Source: Gammaproteobacteria bacterium (lineage in GTDB: Bacteria; Pseudomonadota; Gammaproteobacteria; Pseudomonadales; Cellvibrionaceae). Taken from it: DNA of 34,042 nt. The position numbers and the translations under genes were made by a program. Under the pieces are notes generated by a model that was given only the letters and a program-made list of their open reading frames with translations, was not told the origin of the DNA and did not search any database. Location of the stretch: NCBI GenBank assembly GCA_021151625.1, contig JAGKWY010000080.1, positions 1 through 34,042 of the forward strand, given 5' to 3'. Shown in pieces: positions 7,240 to 15,804 of this stretch; the stretch's first letter is position 1; the number at the start of each line of letters is the position of its first letter.

Positions 7240-9216
7240 ATGCGTCACCTTGTTACCGGCCTCCTGGCTTTTTGTTGTTCAACCCTTTACGCCGCCGATA
7301 AGGCCAGCCCAGCGGTTTTGGAACCGCTTATGGTTCCCGTCCCTGCCGGCGAGTTTTTAATGGGGAGCAGTGAGTCCTCCGCCGAGCAACCCATTCACAA
7401 GGTAAAAGTAAAACCCTTCCGCCTGGCGCAATATCCGGTGACGATAAAAGAATTTTTGCAGTTTACCGAGGCGACCAATTATCAGGCAACCGGCAAATGC
7501 CTGTATAAAATGGACGACGGAAAATTGCATGATCTGGATAACCAATCACCACCAGAAGTGGCCCGCGTTGCCGGGGAATATGCCCCCATTAGTTGCGTGA
7601 GTTGGGCAGAAGTTCAAGCCTATATCAGCTGGCTTAACCAACAGACCGGCAAACACTATCGCCTGCCCAGTGAGGCAGAATGGGAATACGCCGCCCGTGC
7701 GGGCAGCAGTACGCGCTTCCATTTTGGCAACGATGAAAAAAAACTGTGTGAGTATGGCAATGGTTACGACCAAAGCATCCATTTCGCTTTCGGTCGCGAC
7801 TCGCAATGGTCCGCGCACTCCCCAAGCTGCGACGATGGGGAAATCTTCGTAAACACCATCGGCCTTTATAAACCCAATGCCTATGGGTTGTACGACATGC
7901 AAGGCAATGTGAGCCAGTGGATTGCCGATTGTTATCACCCCGATTACCAGAAGGCGCCCACCAGCGCTAAACCACGGCGTGGCAAAAACTGCCAGCAATT
8001 CGCACGCGGCGGCTCCTGGATGACCAGCGCTAATTATTTGCGCACTGCCTATCGCCCAATGGCCGGGGATGTTAGCGGAACTAAGGATACGCGCTTTTCT
8101 GATCGCGGCTTTCGCCTTGCATTGGATGAGGTTGGTGATCATCTGGTCGCCACCAGCGAACAGCAACAGCTCTTTATGACTGGGCTGAGTGACGCACAAA
8201 AAACCGCACAGGAAAAACGTGCGCTCTTGCGCAAGGAACATCAGAATTTATTGGATGCCTATAAAACCCTGCGCACAACACCATTAATTACTCCGCCCAT
8301 GGTAAGCATACCCGCCGGTGAATTTCTAATGGGCAGCGAGTTTGCAGACAACGAAAAACCCGTGCATAAAGTCAGCGTGAAAAGTTTCAGGATTTCCAAA
8401 TACGAAGTCACCATCAAGCAGTTCAAACAATTTGCTGCCGCAACCCAGTATATAACCGGCAATAGCTGCTGGAAATTTGTGAACGAAAATGGCGGTCGCT
8501 TTAAAAACGGTTATGAACCCGCGCCGGGCCACTGGTTAAGCTCCGATAATGCACCGAGCGACTTTCATCCGGTAATGTGTGTGAGTTGGGACGATGCCAA
8601 TGCCTATCTCGCCTGGCTGTCGCAACAGACCGGGCGAAAATTTCGTTTACCCACCGAAGCGGAATGGGAATATGCCGCCCGCGCCGGCACCAACACTCGC
8701 TATTTTTTCGGTGAGGATGACAAGAAGCTGTGCGAATACGCCAATACTTTTGATAAGAGTGGTATGCGCGCATTTGCACGTGATAAAAGTTATCAAGCCA
8801 AAGTAAAAAGCTGTGATGACTATGCGGAATACACCAGCGTCGTCGGCCTCTACAAGCCCAATGCCTTTGGCCTTTATGATGTGACCGGAAATGTGAGCGA
8901 ATGGGTGCAGGATTGTGACCACAACAACTATCAAGGTGCCCCCAGCGATGGCAGTGCATGGCTTGCGGAAACCTGCCACATGCGCGTGCGCCGGGGAAAC
9001 ACCTACGGCCCACACAATGAATCACAAGTATCCATGCGCGGCCACGGCGGACAAACCAACCGCTCCGCTCTGGGCGAAGGTTTTCGTATCGTTGAAGAGA
9101 TTGATCCAGCGCTGGCAAGCAAAACAACGGAGGATAAAAATAATCCGTTTGAAATCGAATTAGCGAAGGCGCAGCAGGCGGAGCGCGCCGAGCGAAAAAA
9201 TAATAACTTGAAATAA
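7240..9216 (+). CDS. Secreted tandem SUMF1 (FGE-sulfatase fold) protein
   Basis: The 658-residue product has a signal peptide (about 1-19, cleavage near LYA-AD) and two SUMF1 domains, at about 31-297 and 354-620. Both contain the family motifs: VPAGEFLMGS, RLPSEAEWEYAARAG or RLPTEAEWEYAARAG, GLYDM/VxGNVSxW and RGFRLA/GEGFRI. A helical linker rich in Gln, Lys and Leu (about 305-345) joins them, and the tail is charged. The regions that carry the two catalytic cysteines in true formylglycine-generating enzymes (before the final GFR) have none, so sulfatase activation is unlikely. A binding, assembly or other oxidoreductase role is possible. AAAGGA lies about eight bases before the ATG. It is divergent from a CadC-like regulator that probably controls it. 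Confidence 0.88.
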   Translation: MRHLVTGLLAFCCSTLYAADKASPAVLEPLMVPVPAGEFLMGSSESSAEQPIHKVKVKPFRLAQYPVTIKEFLQFTEATNYQATGKCLYKMDDGKLHDLDNQSPPEVARVAGEYAPISCVSWAEVQAYISWLNQQTGKHYRLPSEAEWEYAARAGSSTRFHFGNDEKKLCEYGNGYDQSIHFAFGRDSQWSAHSPSCDDGEIFVNTIGLYKPNAYGLYDMQGNVSQWIADCYHPDYQKAPTSAKPRRGKNCQQFARGGSWMTSANYLRTAYRPMAGDVSGTKDTRFSDRGFRLALDEVGDHLVATSEQQQLFMTGLSDAQKTAQEKRALLRKEHQNLLDAYKTLRTTPLITPPMVSIPAGEFLMGSEFADNEKPVHKVSVKSFRISKYEVTIKQFKQFAAATQYITGNSCWKFVNENGGRFKNGYEPAPGHWLSSDNAPSDFHPVMCVSWDDANAYLAWLSQQTGRKFRLPTEAEWEYAARAGTNTRYFFGEDDKKLCEYANTFDKSGMRAFARDKSYQAKVKSCDDYAEYTSVVGLYKPNAFGLYDVTGNVSEWVQDCDHNNYQGAPSDGSAWLAETCHMRVRRGNTYGPHNESQVSMRGHGGQTNRSALGEGFRIVEEIDPALASKTTEDKNNPFEIELAKAQQAERAERKNNNLK

Positions 9217-9261
9217 AACACCATTTGCAACAATAGACTTTTAAAAATTCTGTCTACGAAA

Positions 9262-9293
9262 AACCAATATTGCATTCACAATGTTGGTTTTTT
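9262..9293 (+). terminator. Rho-independent terminator of the SUMF1 gene
   Basis: AACCAATATTG (9262-9272) pairs with CAATGTTGGTT (9279-9289), with one G-T pair and a 6-base loop, followed by a T-run. It lies 46 bases after the stop codon. Confidence 0.85.
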
Positions 9294-9727
9294 CATTTAT
9301 CCAACCCCATCCAAATAATTACCTTCGTATCCCTCAGAACCTCGTCCAATGTAAAATTGTTTGAATCCATGATTTTTTATACGACAAAAAGTGTGACCCA
9401 CCGCCCAACTTTATAGGCCGATAGCCATTTGAAACATTATTTTTAAAAATCTTGCTAGAGTCTTTTGAAATATAAAAACCATACCTTATTGACCCCTCTC
9501 CAGCTACCCATGCCCCTCGACAAATTCAGGTGTCGCCGTGAACTATTTTTTCGGCGCTACCGAACAGCATTTGCTCGTCATATCACCCAAACATGTTTTA
9601 GTGCGAGCAAATATCCGTGGGGACCAGCGGAAATCAACTTCACCAATGAACGCTATCGGGATGTTTCCATCCGATAAATAGGGATTGTTCAACGGGGATA
9701 AATTTAAAAAAACATCAGGAAATTTTT
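9294..9727 (+). promoter_or_regulatory. Intergenic region with a run of hairpins, possible structured leader
   Basis: There is no confident gene in this stretch. Three inverted repeats follow one another: 9529-9538 with 9552-9561 (two mismatches), 9569-9577 with 9604-9612 (nine perfect pairs) and 9654-9663 with 9668-9676 (one bulge). They could be the 5' leader of the Cys-rich protein gene that starts at 9728. A 47-codon frame, GTG 9538 to TAG 9679-9681 (MNYFFGATEQHLLV...), overlaps the same bases, so a tiny gene is the alternative. No known riboswitch was recognised. Confidence 0.35.
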
Positions 9728-10213
9728 ATGAAATTAGTTAGCGTAGTAAGCGGATTATTAATGGCTGCCAGCGTATTTTTTTCTGTCGCCAGCCAGGCAC
9801 AAACAACAACTCCCGTTTCTTGCACCTGGCAATATGTAAGCAACGACAATGGCTACCCCTGGCAAAACGTTGTCTATGGCTGCTTTGATTCAAACAATAC
9901 ACAAGTTGCCGCAAAGTATGTGACCTATGAATATGGCTACCCACGTTCATGCAATGTACAACCAATATCTGGCTATACCTGGACAGGTTCTTGCGACAAT
10001 CCTGCTATCCATAAAATTGTTACTTCCCCCGCTGCCTGTGGCCAAAAAGTTGTGCAGGCGTGCGCATCGCAAATGAACAACCCAAACCTGGTAAATTATA
10101 TGAACACCACCTGCCAACCTTGTGGCGGTATTGGCAATAGCACCCTCGATCAAAACAATGCGTCTTGCTCTGGCCAAGGTGGTTTGGTCACCGTGTATTG
10201 CAAGAGTTTGTAA
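9728..10213 (+). CDS. Secreted cysteine-rich protein of unknown function
   Basis: I do not recognise this family. The 161-residue precursor has a clear signal peptide (about 1-24, SVASQAQ). The mature part is rich in Trp, Tyr, Asn and Gly and has ten cysteines (including TTCQPCGG), an even number that suggests disulfide bonds outside the cytoplasm. Two short similar blocks, DNGYPWQNVVYGC and YEYGYPRSC, hint at an internal repeat. CAGGAA lies about seven bases before the ATG. The gene stands alone between two intergenic regions and has its own terminator. It could be a small secreted adhesin, inhibitor or binding protein, but nothing in the context decides. Confidence 0.8.
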   Translation: MKLVSVVSGLLMAASVFFSVASQAQTTTPVSCTWQYVSNDNGYPWQNVVYGCFDSNNTQVAAKYVTYEYGYPRSCNVQPISGYTWTGSCDNPAIHKIVTSPAACGQKVVQACASQMNNPNLVNYMNTTCQPCGGIGNSTLDQNNASCSGQGGLVTVYCKSL

Positions 10214-10240
10214 TTAATAAATTGATAGTTCGAAATAAAA

Positions 10241-10266
10241 AGTCCGGCAATGGCCGGACTTTTTTT
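10241..10266 (+). terminator. Rho-independent terminator of the Cys-rich protein gene
   Basis: AGTCCGGC (10241-10248) and GCCGGACT (10253-10260) form a perfect 8-bp stem with a 4-base loop, followed by at least six T, 28 bases after the stop. Confidence 0.92.
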
Positions 10267-10328
10267 GCACGGCATGGACTTTTTCATAAAAAATTTTTTG
10301 TTAAATAAAATTCATAAGTTTTTAAAAC

Positions 10329-10760
10329 TTATCGATCTCTCGGATTTAAAATAAATTGTTCAATATCACTAATTGATTCCAATACTTCAGGTAATCCACC
10401 ATAAGGCAAGGAATTTTCCTCTAATGCATCTTCTAGAAGCTGGTTAATTCTTTTAAATGCCTCCGATGCTTGCAAAACAAAAGCATCAATTGCATCTCGC
10501 GATTCCTTGCATAAGGGACTTATTGTCATTTCATAAGGCTCATTCATTTGTGGCGGCTTGAGCTCAGGGTGTGCAGCCCACAAAGGGTTAAGAATGTTTG
10601 TATATGTATGCCCTAGATAGTAAGCAACCAACTTGCCATACACCTGTATTTTTCCAAGATTTTCATGGGTCTTTACTTGCTGAAGCGACTGATTGCAAAG
10701 CGCACTTGATTTTGTAAGTAGATCAGAAATTTCCTTTGCCGTTGCAAGATCAATTTTCAT
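10329..10760 (-). CDS. Hypothetical helical protein
   Basis: I do not recognise this protein. The 143 residues contain no signal peptide or membrane segment and look mostly alpha-helical (for example AFVLQASEAFKRINQLLEDALEE). It starts MKIDLATAKEISDLLTKS and ends FILNPRDR. A weak GAGAG lies upstream of the ATG. An AT-rich inverted repeat (about 10313-10332) overlaps the stop. It is the last of three small minus-strand genes of lower GC than their surroundings. Unlike its neighbour at 11457, it has no attC-like site on either side that I could support. Confidence 0.65.
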   Translation of the reverse strand: MKIDLATAKEISDLLTKSSALCNQSLQQVKTHENLGKIQVYGKLVAYYLGHTYTNILNPLWAAHPELKPPQMNEPYEMTISPLCKESRDAIDAFVLQASEAFKRINQLLEDALEENSLPYGGLPEVLESISDIEQFILNPRDR

Positions 10761-10872
10761 TGCATTTTACTCTCTGTTTGGCCTGTAAGCGGAGGTGCGG
10801 AGCATTGGAGCGACACTGCGATCCTCAATCGATTGGTAGTACAATGACCGATGAAATATAGCTCATTACATG

Positions 10873-11325
10873 TTAGTTTTCGCCGACATAAATTCTTACT
10901 CCATCAACAAAGTGCCTTTCATCTAACGTGAATATTGAGATGGTTTCCCCGATTTTCCAGTTGCTTAATTTTATCAACCACGTATGGCAATATTGATGCT
11001 CATTCCTTTCATAATATTCGTCTTGTTCCGATATAAGTTGATCAGAAACTGCCCTTAGATTCACATAAATTTTAGGCCTGATAGACTTTACCGTTTTTTT
11101 AAGTTCGGCAACTGAATTTTCACAGACACCCATTCCCCATTTTATTCTTGTTTCTGGGGTGAATCGACATTCAGATATATCATCTTTTCTCTCACACAGC
11201 TTTCCGTACAATGCAGGAATTGAATCTAGCCTTTCCTCAGCACTATATTTTTCAATCAAAACCCCTTCTGATTTAACATAGTTACAATAAATTGAGAGGA
11301 TAAGTAAAATAACCATTTTCCGCAT
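10873..11325 (-). CDS. Small exported protein of unknown function
   Basis: The 150-residue product has an N-terminal signal peptide (MRKMVILLILSIYCNYVKSEG) and a mature part with five Cys (in LCERK, ECRFT, GVCEN and QYCHT, plus one in the signal). A charged middle portion resembles no family I know. AGGAG ten bases before the ATG supports the start at 11325. It lies upstream of the helical protein gene (112-base gap) on the same strand. The stop codon falls in AACTAAC, one mismatch from an integron attC core, but the rest of an attC site is not evident there. Confidence 0.65.
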   Translation of the reverse strand: MRKMVILLILSIYCNYVKSEGVLIEKYSAEERLDSIPALYGKLCERKDDISECRFTPETRIKWGMGVCENSVAELKKTVKSIRPKIYVNLRAVSDQLISEQDEYYERNEHQYCHTWLIKLSNWKIGETISIFTLDERHFVDGVRIYVGEN

Positions 11326-11348
11326 GTGCTTATTACTCCTATAGACCT

Positions 11349-11462
11349 GCCAAACCGCATCTTACAAGTTGATTTTTTCTAGAATGTTTTCGCAGCAAAA
11401 CATCAGTGCCAGCTAAAATTACATTTATAACTATCCAGCGCGGATTGCTAAACTTGCTAGCC
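11349..11462 (-). other. Degenerate attC-like site (candidate)
   Basis: On the minus strand the site begins GGCTAGC, overlapping the stop of the gene at 11457, and ends GTTTGGC at 11349-11355. In between is the hairpin GTTTTGCTGCGAAAAC. It resembles the inner TTTGCTGCGCAAAA of the clear attC sites at 33342 and 33827. Both core boxes deviate from consensus, so this is a relic at best. Confidence 0.3.
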
Positions 11463-11906
11463 AAGCTCTATCTTGGAATACATGCAAACCTCAATACTTT
11501 TTAGCTCACATGCAAATGGCTTTAATTCTGTGCCAATTATTTCCGTTGCTTGCTTCATATTCCCCTTATATCGTTGATTGGGCTCTAGCAAAACTTTTCC
11601 GGTGTTTACCTCAATAATTCCAAAATTGCCAAAAGTTGAACACCCACTACCACCACAAAAATTGTTAATTAAAAGCACATGAGTTCCATTAGAGGCAACT
11701 TCACAACGAAGATGCAAGTGGTCGTTTTGTATTTCAAAGAGATGGGTACTACTGGTTTTGTCTCCCTCGATAGTCACACTAAAAAAGGGTTCCTTAGCGG
11801 ATGGCGCGTCAGATACTGTCACGAACTTTCCTCCGCATGAAATTGTATCGGCCAACGACAGCGCAGGAATTATAGACAGGGCAACTAAACAAATAGATTT
11901 TAACAA
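11457..11906 (-). CDS. Small exported protein of unknown function (possible old cassette gene)
   Basis: The 149-residue product has a signal peptide (MLKSICLVALSIIPALSLADT) followed by an extracytoplasmic beta-rich domain with six Cys (including FCGGSGCSTFG). No family was recognised. The frame starts with TTG at 11904-11906; GGAG seven bases upstream supports this unusual start. The gene is flanked by two attC-like sequences (11349-11462 and 11939-11994), and its stop codon overlaps the first. This is the arrangement of an integron cassette, but the sites are degenerate. It could equally be an ordinary orphan gene. Confidence 0.65.
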   Translation of the reverse strand: MLKSICLVALSIIPALSLADTISCGGKFVTVSDAPSAKEPFFSVTIEGDKTSSTHLFEIQNDHLHLRCEVASNGTHVLLINNFCGGSGCSTFGNFGIIEVNTGKVLLEPNQRYKGNMKQATEIIGTELKPFACELKSIEVCMYSKIELG

Positions 11907-11938
11907 AGCACTTACTCCATGTTTGTGGGTAACTCGGT

Positions 11939-11994
11939 TGGCTAACGCCGCGGCTTAAATTTCTCCATGCAGTTTACAACAAGCAGATGTTGCG
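11939..11994 (-). other. Second degenerate attC-like site (candidate)
   Basis: On the plus strand this reads GGCTAAC-GCCGCGGCTTAAATT...ACAAGCAGAT-GTTGCGC. The ends are each one mismatch from the RYYYAAC and GTTRRRY cores, and GCGGCTT/AAGCAGA is an imperfect inner pair. It lies just upstream of the small gene at 11457-11906. Confidence 0.3.
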
Positions 11995-12000
11995 CCAAAC

Positions 12001-12037
12001 AAAAAAGCCAACATTACTTCCGCAATGTTGGCTTTTT
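12001..12037 (-). terminator. Terminator of the xylanase/esterase gene
   Basis: AGCCAACATT (12006-12015) pairs perfectly with AATGTTGGCT (12024-12033). On the minus strand the stem is followed by six T. It lies 35 bases after the xylanase stop. A short T-run on the plus strand also follows. Confidence 0.9.
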
Positions 12038-12068
12038 CAATATCCCTAGCCGTCCCTGGCAACAACAT

Positions 12069-15000
12069 TTAATTCAATGTTGGTGTTGTCCAATCTACCC
12101 AGTCGTTTTTATTCGCGGTCGCGTTTGAACGAGGATTCAAACCGCCGGTAGTCGCCGATTCCTTTTTCAGGAAGCGACGAATGTTGGATTGCAGCGGTGC
12201 TTTAAACTCCGGACGAATCGCGCAGTGGCTGCCATCTGCAATGTTGGATAGATAGGTAATGGAACTGGTTGCGCCCAGGGCTTTATAAACTTCTGCGCCG
12301 GCCAATGCTGCAGCATGGGCAGATTTTGGCCCAAGGTTGGCGATGTGTGGGTTATCCATAATGTAAAGGCCACGCGGCGCTACCAGGGCAATGATTTGGT
12401 GAGTATCCACCGGTAAGCGTTTGGTATCAGCGGTGTAGTTGCTGAAAGCATCGCCCAGCCAATAGGTTTCACCATAAGCACTGCTTGGGCTTTGTGCGCC
12501 CTCACCTGGAATACCACGCCAGATAGGTACGCCGCCGCTGCCAGATTCAATCGGCATGGTCAGAGCGATACGCTGATCCAAGGCACCAATCGCAAAGGCG
12601 CCCTTACCGAAACGAGAGCAACCAGTTACGCCGATTGCATCTGGCTTGAGTACAGTAGTTCCTGATTGCTCCAACACATCGATAATACGGCTTACGCCCC
12701 AAGCCCAGGCAGCCAATAATCCGGTGGTACTTCTATTACCATAAATGGTGTAGAAAGCACCGGTTTTATTGGTACGGCTACCAGACTCAGCGCCTACTAC
12801 ATAGGGGTCGTAAGTGATTACCGCTACACCTTCCGCTCTGATAGTGGCGGTGTCCGCACCAAAGCCACCCAATACCACTACAGCTGGTACTGGACCCGTA
12901 ACGTTGGCTGGTCTTTCTACCTTGGCAGTGAAGCTGGCAGTTTTACCTTGATGCGATACATTCACGGTAATTTGCGTATTGGTAACCGTACCGGTAACTG
13001 ATTCGGGTTTACCAGGCTTGGTGCCGTAAATCGAAGCCTCAATTTGTTTCAAGGTTTCCTGGCGTTGGCAGCGCCATTCAGATTTTGCAGCAATGCGTGA
13101 ACCATTATATTTTTTAAATGGATCAGGCAGTTTTGCGTTGCTGGCCGCTGCAGGTGCTGCGCCCAATACGCAATCGGCACCTTCATTTTCCTTGCTGGCT
13201 GAACCTGGGTCCACCACTGGCGGCTCTACAAATTTTCCACCGGTGGATGAATAAATTGCGAAGCCGGCAAGGGTTCCGTTATCAACCAGCGTTTGTAGAT
13301 TAATATTCAATTTACCATCGGTAACCTGCACATTATTCACGGTGTAAGTGTAGGCAGCATCGGCACCGATCAGTGAATACAAATCCACTTGCGACATTTC
13401 CTGCTTGCCTTCAACCGACACATTGAATGAACGCTGACCAACAGTGGTGTGATAAATTTCAGCGAAATGCAATTCAACCGTGTAAGTCGAATTGGTCACG
13501 GGAATTTCGTAACCGAAAGTGCCGTAAAGCTCGCTTTGGAAGAGCGCAGGTTCGGCAACGTTGCTGATATTGTCGGTAGTGCTGTTGGCAGTTCCGCCGG
13601 TACTAAAGCGATCCGCCAGATATTCAACACCGTTGTAATTCACTTTACCGCCACCGGAGTTAATTGCATAAACCAGTTCAGGGCGAGTGGAAATAATTGA
13701 ACTGGAGCTGGATGAACGCAAGGAGCTGGAGAGCGAACTGCTGCTGGAGCTGGATGGCACAATCACGACAGATGACGAGCTGGAAACTACCGCTGATGAT
13801 TGGCTGGATCTGGATGAACTTGCTACGGAGCTGGGCGCAGAACTTTGGCTGGATGGCGTTGCCGTTTTCAGGTAATTCATTAACCAGGTCATCGCAGGGC
13901 GCGGTGTTCCGTTCTCTTGAATCAAGCCAGTACCATCACGCCAGGTTTTACCCACTACATATCCCCACAAGGTAATACCTTTTACTGAAGCATGGTTATA
14001 GAAGAGTGGGAATTGTTGCTGCATTACTTGCAACTGTTCCTGGTCGTTAGTTTTTTCGATGTCATATTCAGAGATATAAATTGGCAAACCCAGTGCGGCA
14101 ATTTGATTCAGCTTGCTGGTAGTTTCTGCTAATGGACGATCTGCAAGGCCGTGTGCCTGCATCCCCAATGCATCTACTACACCAGCATTAATGGCGGGTG
14201 TTGCCATGGCGATAAACTCAGCCGTGTTCCAACTCAATACGTTGTAATCATTCAGGATGAGCACAGCGTTGGGGCAATATTTTCTGGCCAACTGGAAGGA
14301 TTTAATAATCCAGTCGTTGCCAAACGCATTGCGAGCAAACTCCGCCGGAGCATGGCCTGGAGTTGCTTCATTGACTACATCGATCAATGCAGTATCCGGG
14401 TAGCGCGTGCAGTAATCGCGAATCCACTCTTCAATTTCCGCCGCCTGTTCAGACGCGCTCAAATTAGTAATCCAGCTCGGGAATTGGCTGCCCCACACAA
14501 AGGTGTGTGCTTTTACTGGAATATTGTGTTCGCGCGCGTAAGCGTAGATTCGGTCCACCGGCGCCCAGTTATAAACATCGCGCGTGGCTTCCACTGAGCC
14601 CCACTTGCCTTCGTTTTCAGGCGTGATCTGATTCCAGTAATTGATAAAGTCAGATCTCACTGCGCCGGAAGTCGTGATATTGCCAACAAATTTGCGTGTA
14701 GTTGGCGCTGCAGAAGATCTGCTGCTGGAAGTAACAGGTGTAGAACTCGGAACACTTGAACTAGAGGCAACTGAACTGGGAGTACTCGAGCTGGGCACTA
14801 CCGAGCTGCGCACACTGGAACTGGGCACCGAGCTTGGTACAACACTGGATGAACGCACTGACGAGACAGTACCGCCAGCACACACAGTGCCGTTGATAGT
14901 TGGGCGCTCGGCAGTAGCGCCATTTTTATTGCCCTGGAAACCAAAGGATACCGATTGACCTGCAGCAATATTGCCATTCCAACCCAGGTTGGTAGCAGTG

Positions 15001-15278
15001 TAAGGATTAGAACCGGTGAGGTTGGCATTCCAGGAACTGGTAATGCGGTTGGCGGAATAAGTCCAGTTAATGTTCCAGCCATTCACTGCAGCGCCGGTAT
15101 CATTTTTGATGGTAATGGTGGCAACGAAACCGGTGTTCCATTCATTATCGATGGTATAAGTACAAGCGGCCGATGCGCCTTGTGCGGTCATTGCCAGCAC
15201 CGCGCCCGCCACGAACATACCGCGAGTGCGTTTGAGTGCCTGGGCAAGTGGCCCGGGGAAAGTTTTTAAATGATGCAT
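12069..15278 (-). CDS. Secreted multimodular CBM2-GH10 xylanase-malectin-CE15 glucuronoyl esterase
   Basis: This single exported enzyme should cut the xylan backbone and also free it from lignin by hydrolysing glucuronoyl esters. The order is signal peptide (1-38, ASA-A), CBM2 (about 39-133), Ser-rich linker (about 138-192) and GH10 (about 193-472). In GH10 the acid/base is Glu304 in DVVNEA and the nucleophile Glu404 in ISEYD. After a second poly-Ser linker (about 475-530) come a malectin/CBM57-like domain (about 535-677) and CE15 (about 697-1040). CE15 shows the Ser888 motif GCSRFGKG, Glu911 in PIESGSGG and His1018 in DGSHCAIR. All catalytic residues are present in both enzymes. GGAG nine bases before the ATG fixes the start. 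A transmembrane AraC regulator gene lies 526 bases upstream on the same strand. Confidence 0.93.
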   Translation of the reverse strand: MHHLKTFPGPLAQALKRTRGMFVAGAVLAMTAQGASAACTYTIDNEWNTGFVATITIKNDTGAAVNGWNINWTYSANRITSSWNANLTGSNPYTATNLGWNGNIAAGQSVSFGFQGNKNGATAERPTINGTVCAGGTVSSVRSSSVVPSSVPSSSVRSSVVPSSSTPSSVASSSSVPSSTPVTSSSRSSAAPTTRKFVGNITTSGAVRSDFINYWNQITPENEGKWGSVEATRDVYNWAPVDRIYAYAREHNIPVKAHTFVWGSQFPSWITNLSASEQAAEIEEWIRDYCTRYPDTALIDVVNEATPGHAPAEFARNAFGNDWIIKSFQLARKYCPNAVLILNDYNVLSWNTAEFIAMATPAINAGVVDALGMQAHGLADRPLAETTSKLNQIAALGLPIYISEYDIEKTNDQEQLQVMQQQFPLFYNHASVKGITLWGYVVGKTWRDGTGLIQENGTPRPAMTWLMNYLKTATPSSQSSAPSSVASSSRSSQSSAVVSSSSSVVIVPSSSSSSSLSSSLRSSSSSSIISTRPELVYAINSGGGKVNYNGVEYLADRFSTGGTANSTTDNISNVAEPALFQSELYGTFGYEIPVTNSTYTVELHFAEIYHTTVGQRSFNVSVEGKQEMSQVDLYSLIGADAAYTYTVNNVQVTDGKLNINLQTLVDNGTLAGFAIYSSTGGKFVEPPVVDPGSASKENEGADCVLGAAPAAASNAKLPDPFKKYNGSRIAAKSEWRCQRQETLKQIEASIYGTKPGKPESVTGTVTNTQITVNVSHQGKTASFTAKVERPANVTGPVPAVVVLGGFGADTATIRAEGVAVITYDPYVVGAESGSRTNKTGAFYTIYGNRSTTGLLAAWAWGVSRIIDVLEQSGTTVLKPDAIGVTGCSRFGKGAFAIGALDQRIALTMPIESGSGGVPIWRGIPGEGAQSPSSAYGETYWLGDAFSNYTADTKRLPVDTHQIIALVAPRGLYIMDNPHIANLGPKSAHAAALAGAEVYKALGATSSITYLSNIADGSHCAIRPEFKAPLQSNIRRFLKKESATTGGLNPRSNATANKNDWVDWTTPTLN

Positions 15279-15804
15279 TGTCTTGATCTCCGATAGAGTA
15301 GCAATGGAGTGGCAGAAATTTTTCAGTCAATTTTTTTGGGTGTCGCTTTTTTGTTTACCACTGACTTTTTACCAATGATTTTTTATCACTGGTAAAGTGA
15401 ATGCGAACTGTGCGCAAAATAAACTTTATTGTTATCGATTTTTTTGGATCTTTTTAGCAACCCACAAGGGGTGGAGAGGCGAGGAAAATACTTAAATGGA
15501 GCCTGGAGTTTTTACATTTTCCGCACGATCTTTATCAGGCTGCAGAAAATGACAGTAATAGTGCTGAAAATAGAATAGTTTTTTGCGTTTGGTGGGACAC
15601 AATAAAATCATTAATAAATGATTTTTTATCACTGCAACCCAACAAAACCAACATACATTTTATTGGTGAGCGACCGGGATTTGAGGAGACTTATTGAAAG
15701 AAAGGTATCGGGGGAAAGGAACTGGCGGAAAGGAATTGGAGGAAAGGAATTAAAGTCCGACTTTTTATTGGCGCCAATTTTTATTGGTGCTCCTTTGGAG
15801 TGAA
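15279..15804 (-). promoter_or_regulatory. Xylanase upstream region with inverted repeat and duplicated 18-mer
   Basis: This gene-free stretch holds the xylanase promoter. An inverted repeat, TTTACCAATGAT (15368-15379) with ATCACTGGTAAA (15385-15396), matches at 11 of 12 positions and lies about 90 bases before the start codon. The 18-mer AATGATTTTTTATCACTG occurs here (15374-15391) and again exactly at 15617-15634. The first copy overlaps both arms of the repeat. A purine-rich block with repeated GGAAAGGAA/GGAAAGGAATT occupies about 15713-15750. These are candidate regulator sites. No convincing -35/-10 pair was identified. Confidence 0.5.

Noticed and set aside
7240..9216. True formylglycine-generating enzyme (sulfatase activator)
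   Set aside because: Both domains lack the cysteine pair near the C-terminal GFR block and no sulfatase gene is nearby, so only the fold is called.
10761..10872. Third attC-like site between the two small exported/helical protein genes
   Set aside because: One core-like AACTAAC overlaps the stop, but no GTTRRRY partner or complementary arms were found.
14641..14958. Plus-strand frame rich in Glu and Leu opposite the xylanase linker
   Set aside because: It is the complement of the poly-serine linker codons; its composition follows from the linker repeat.
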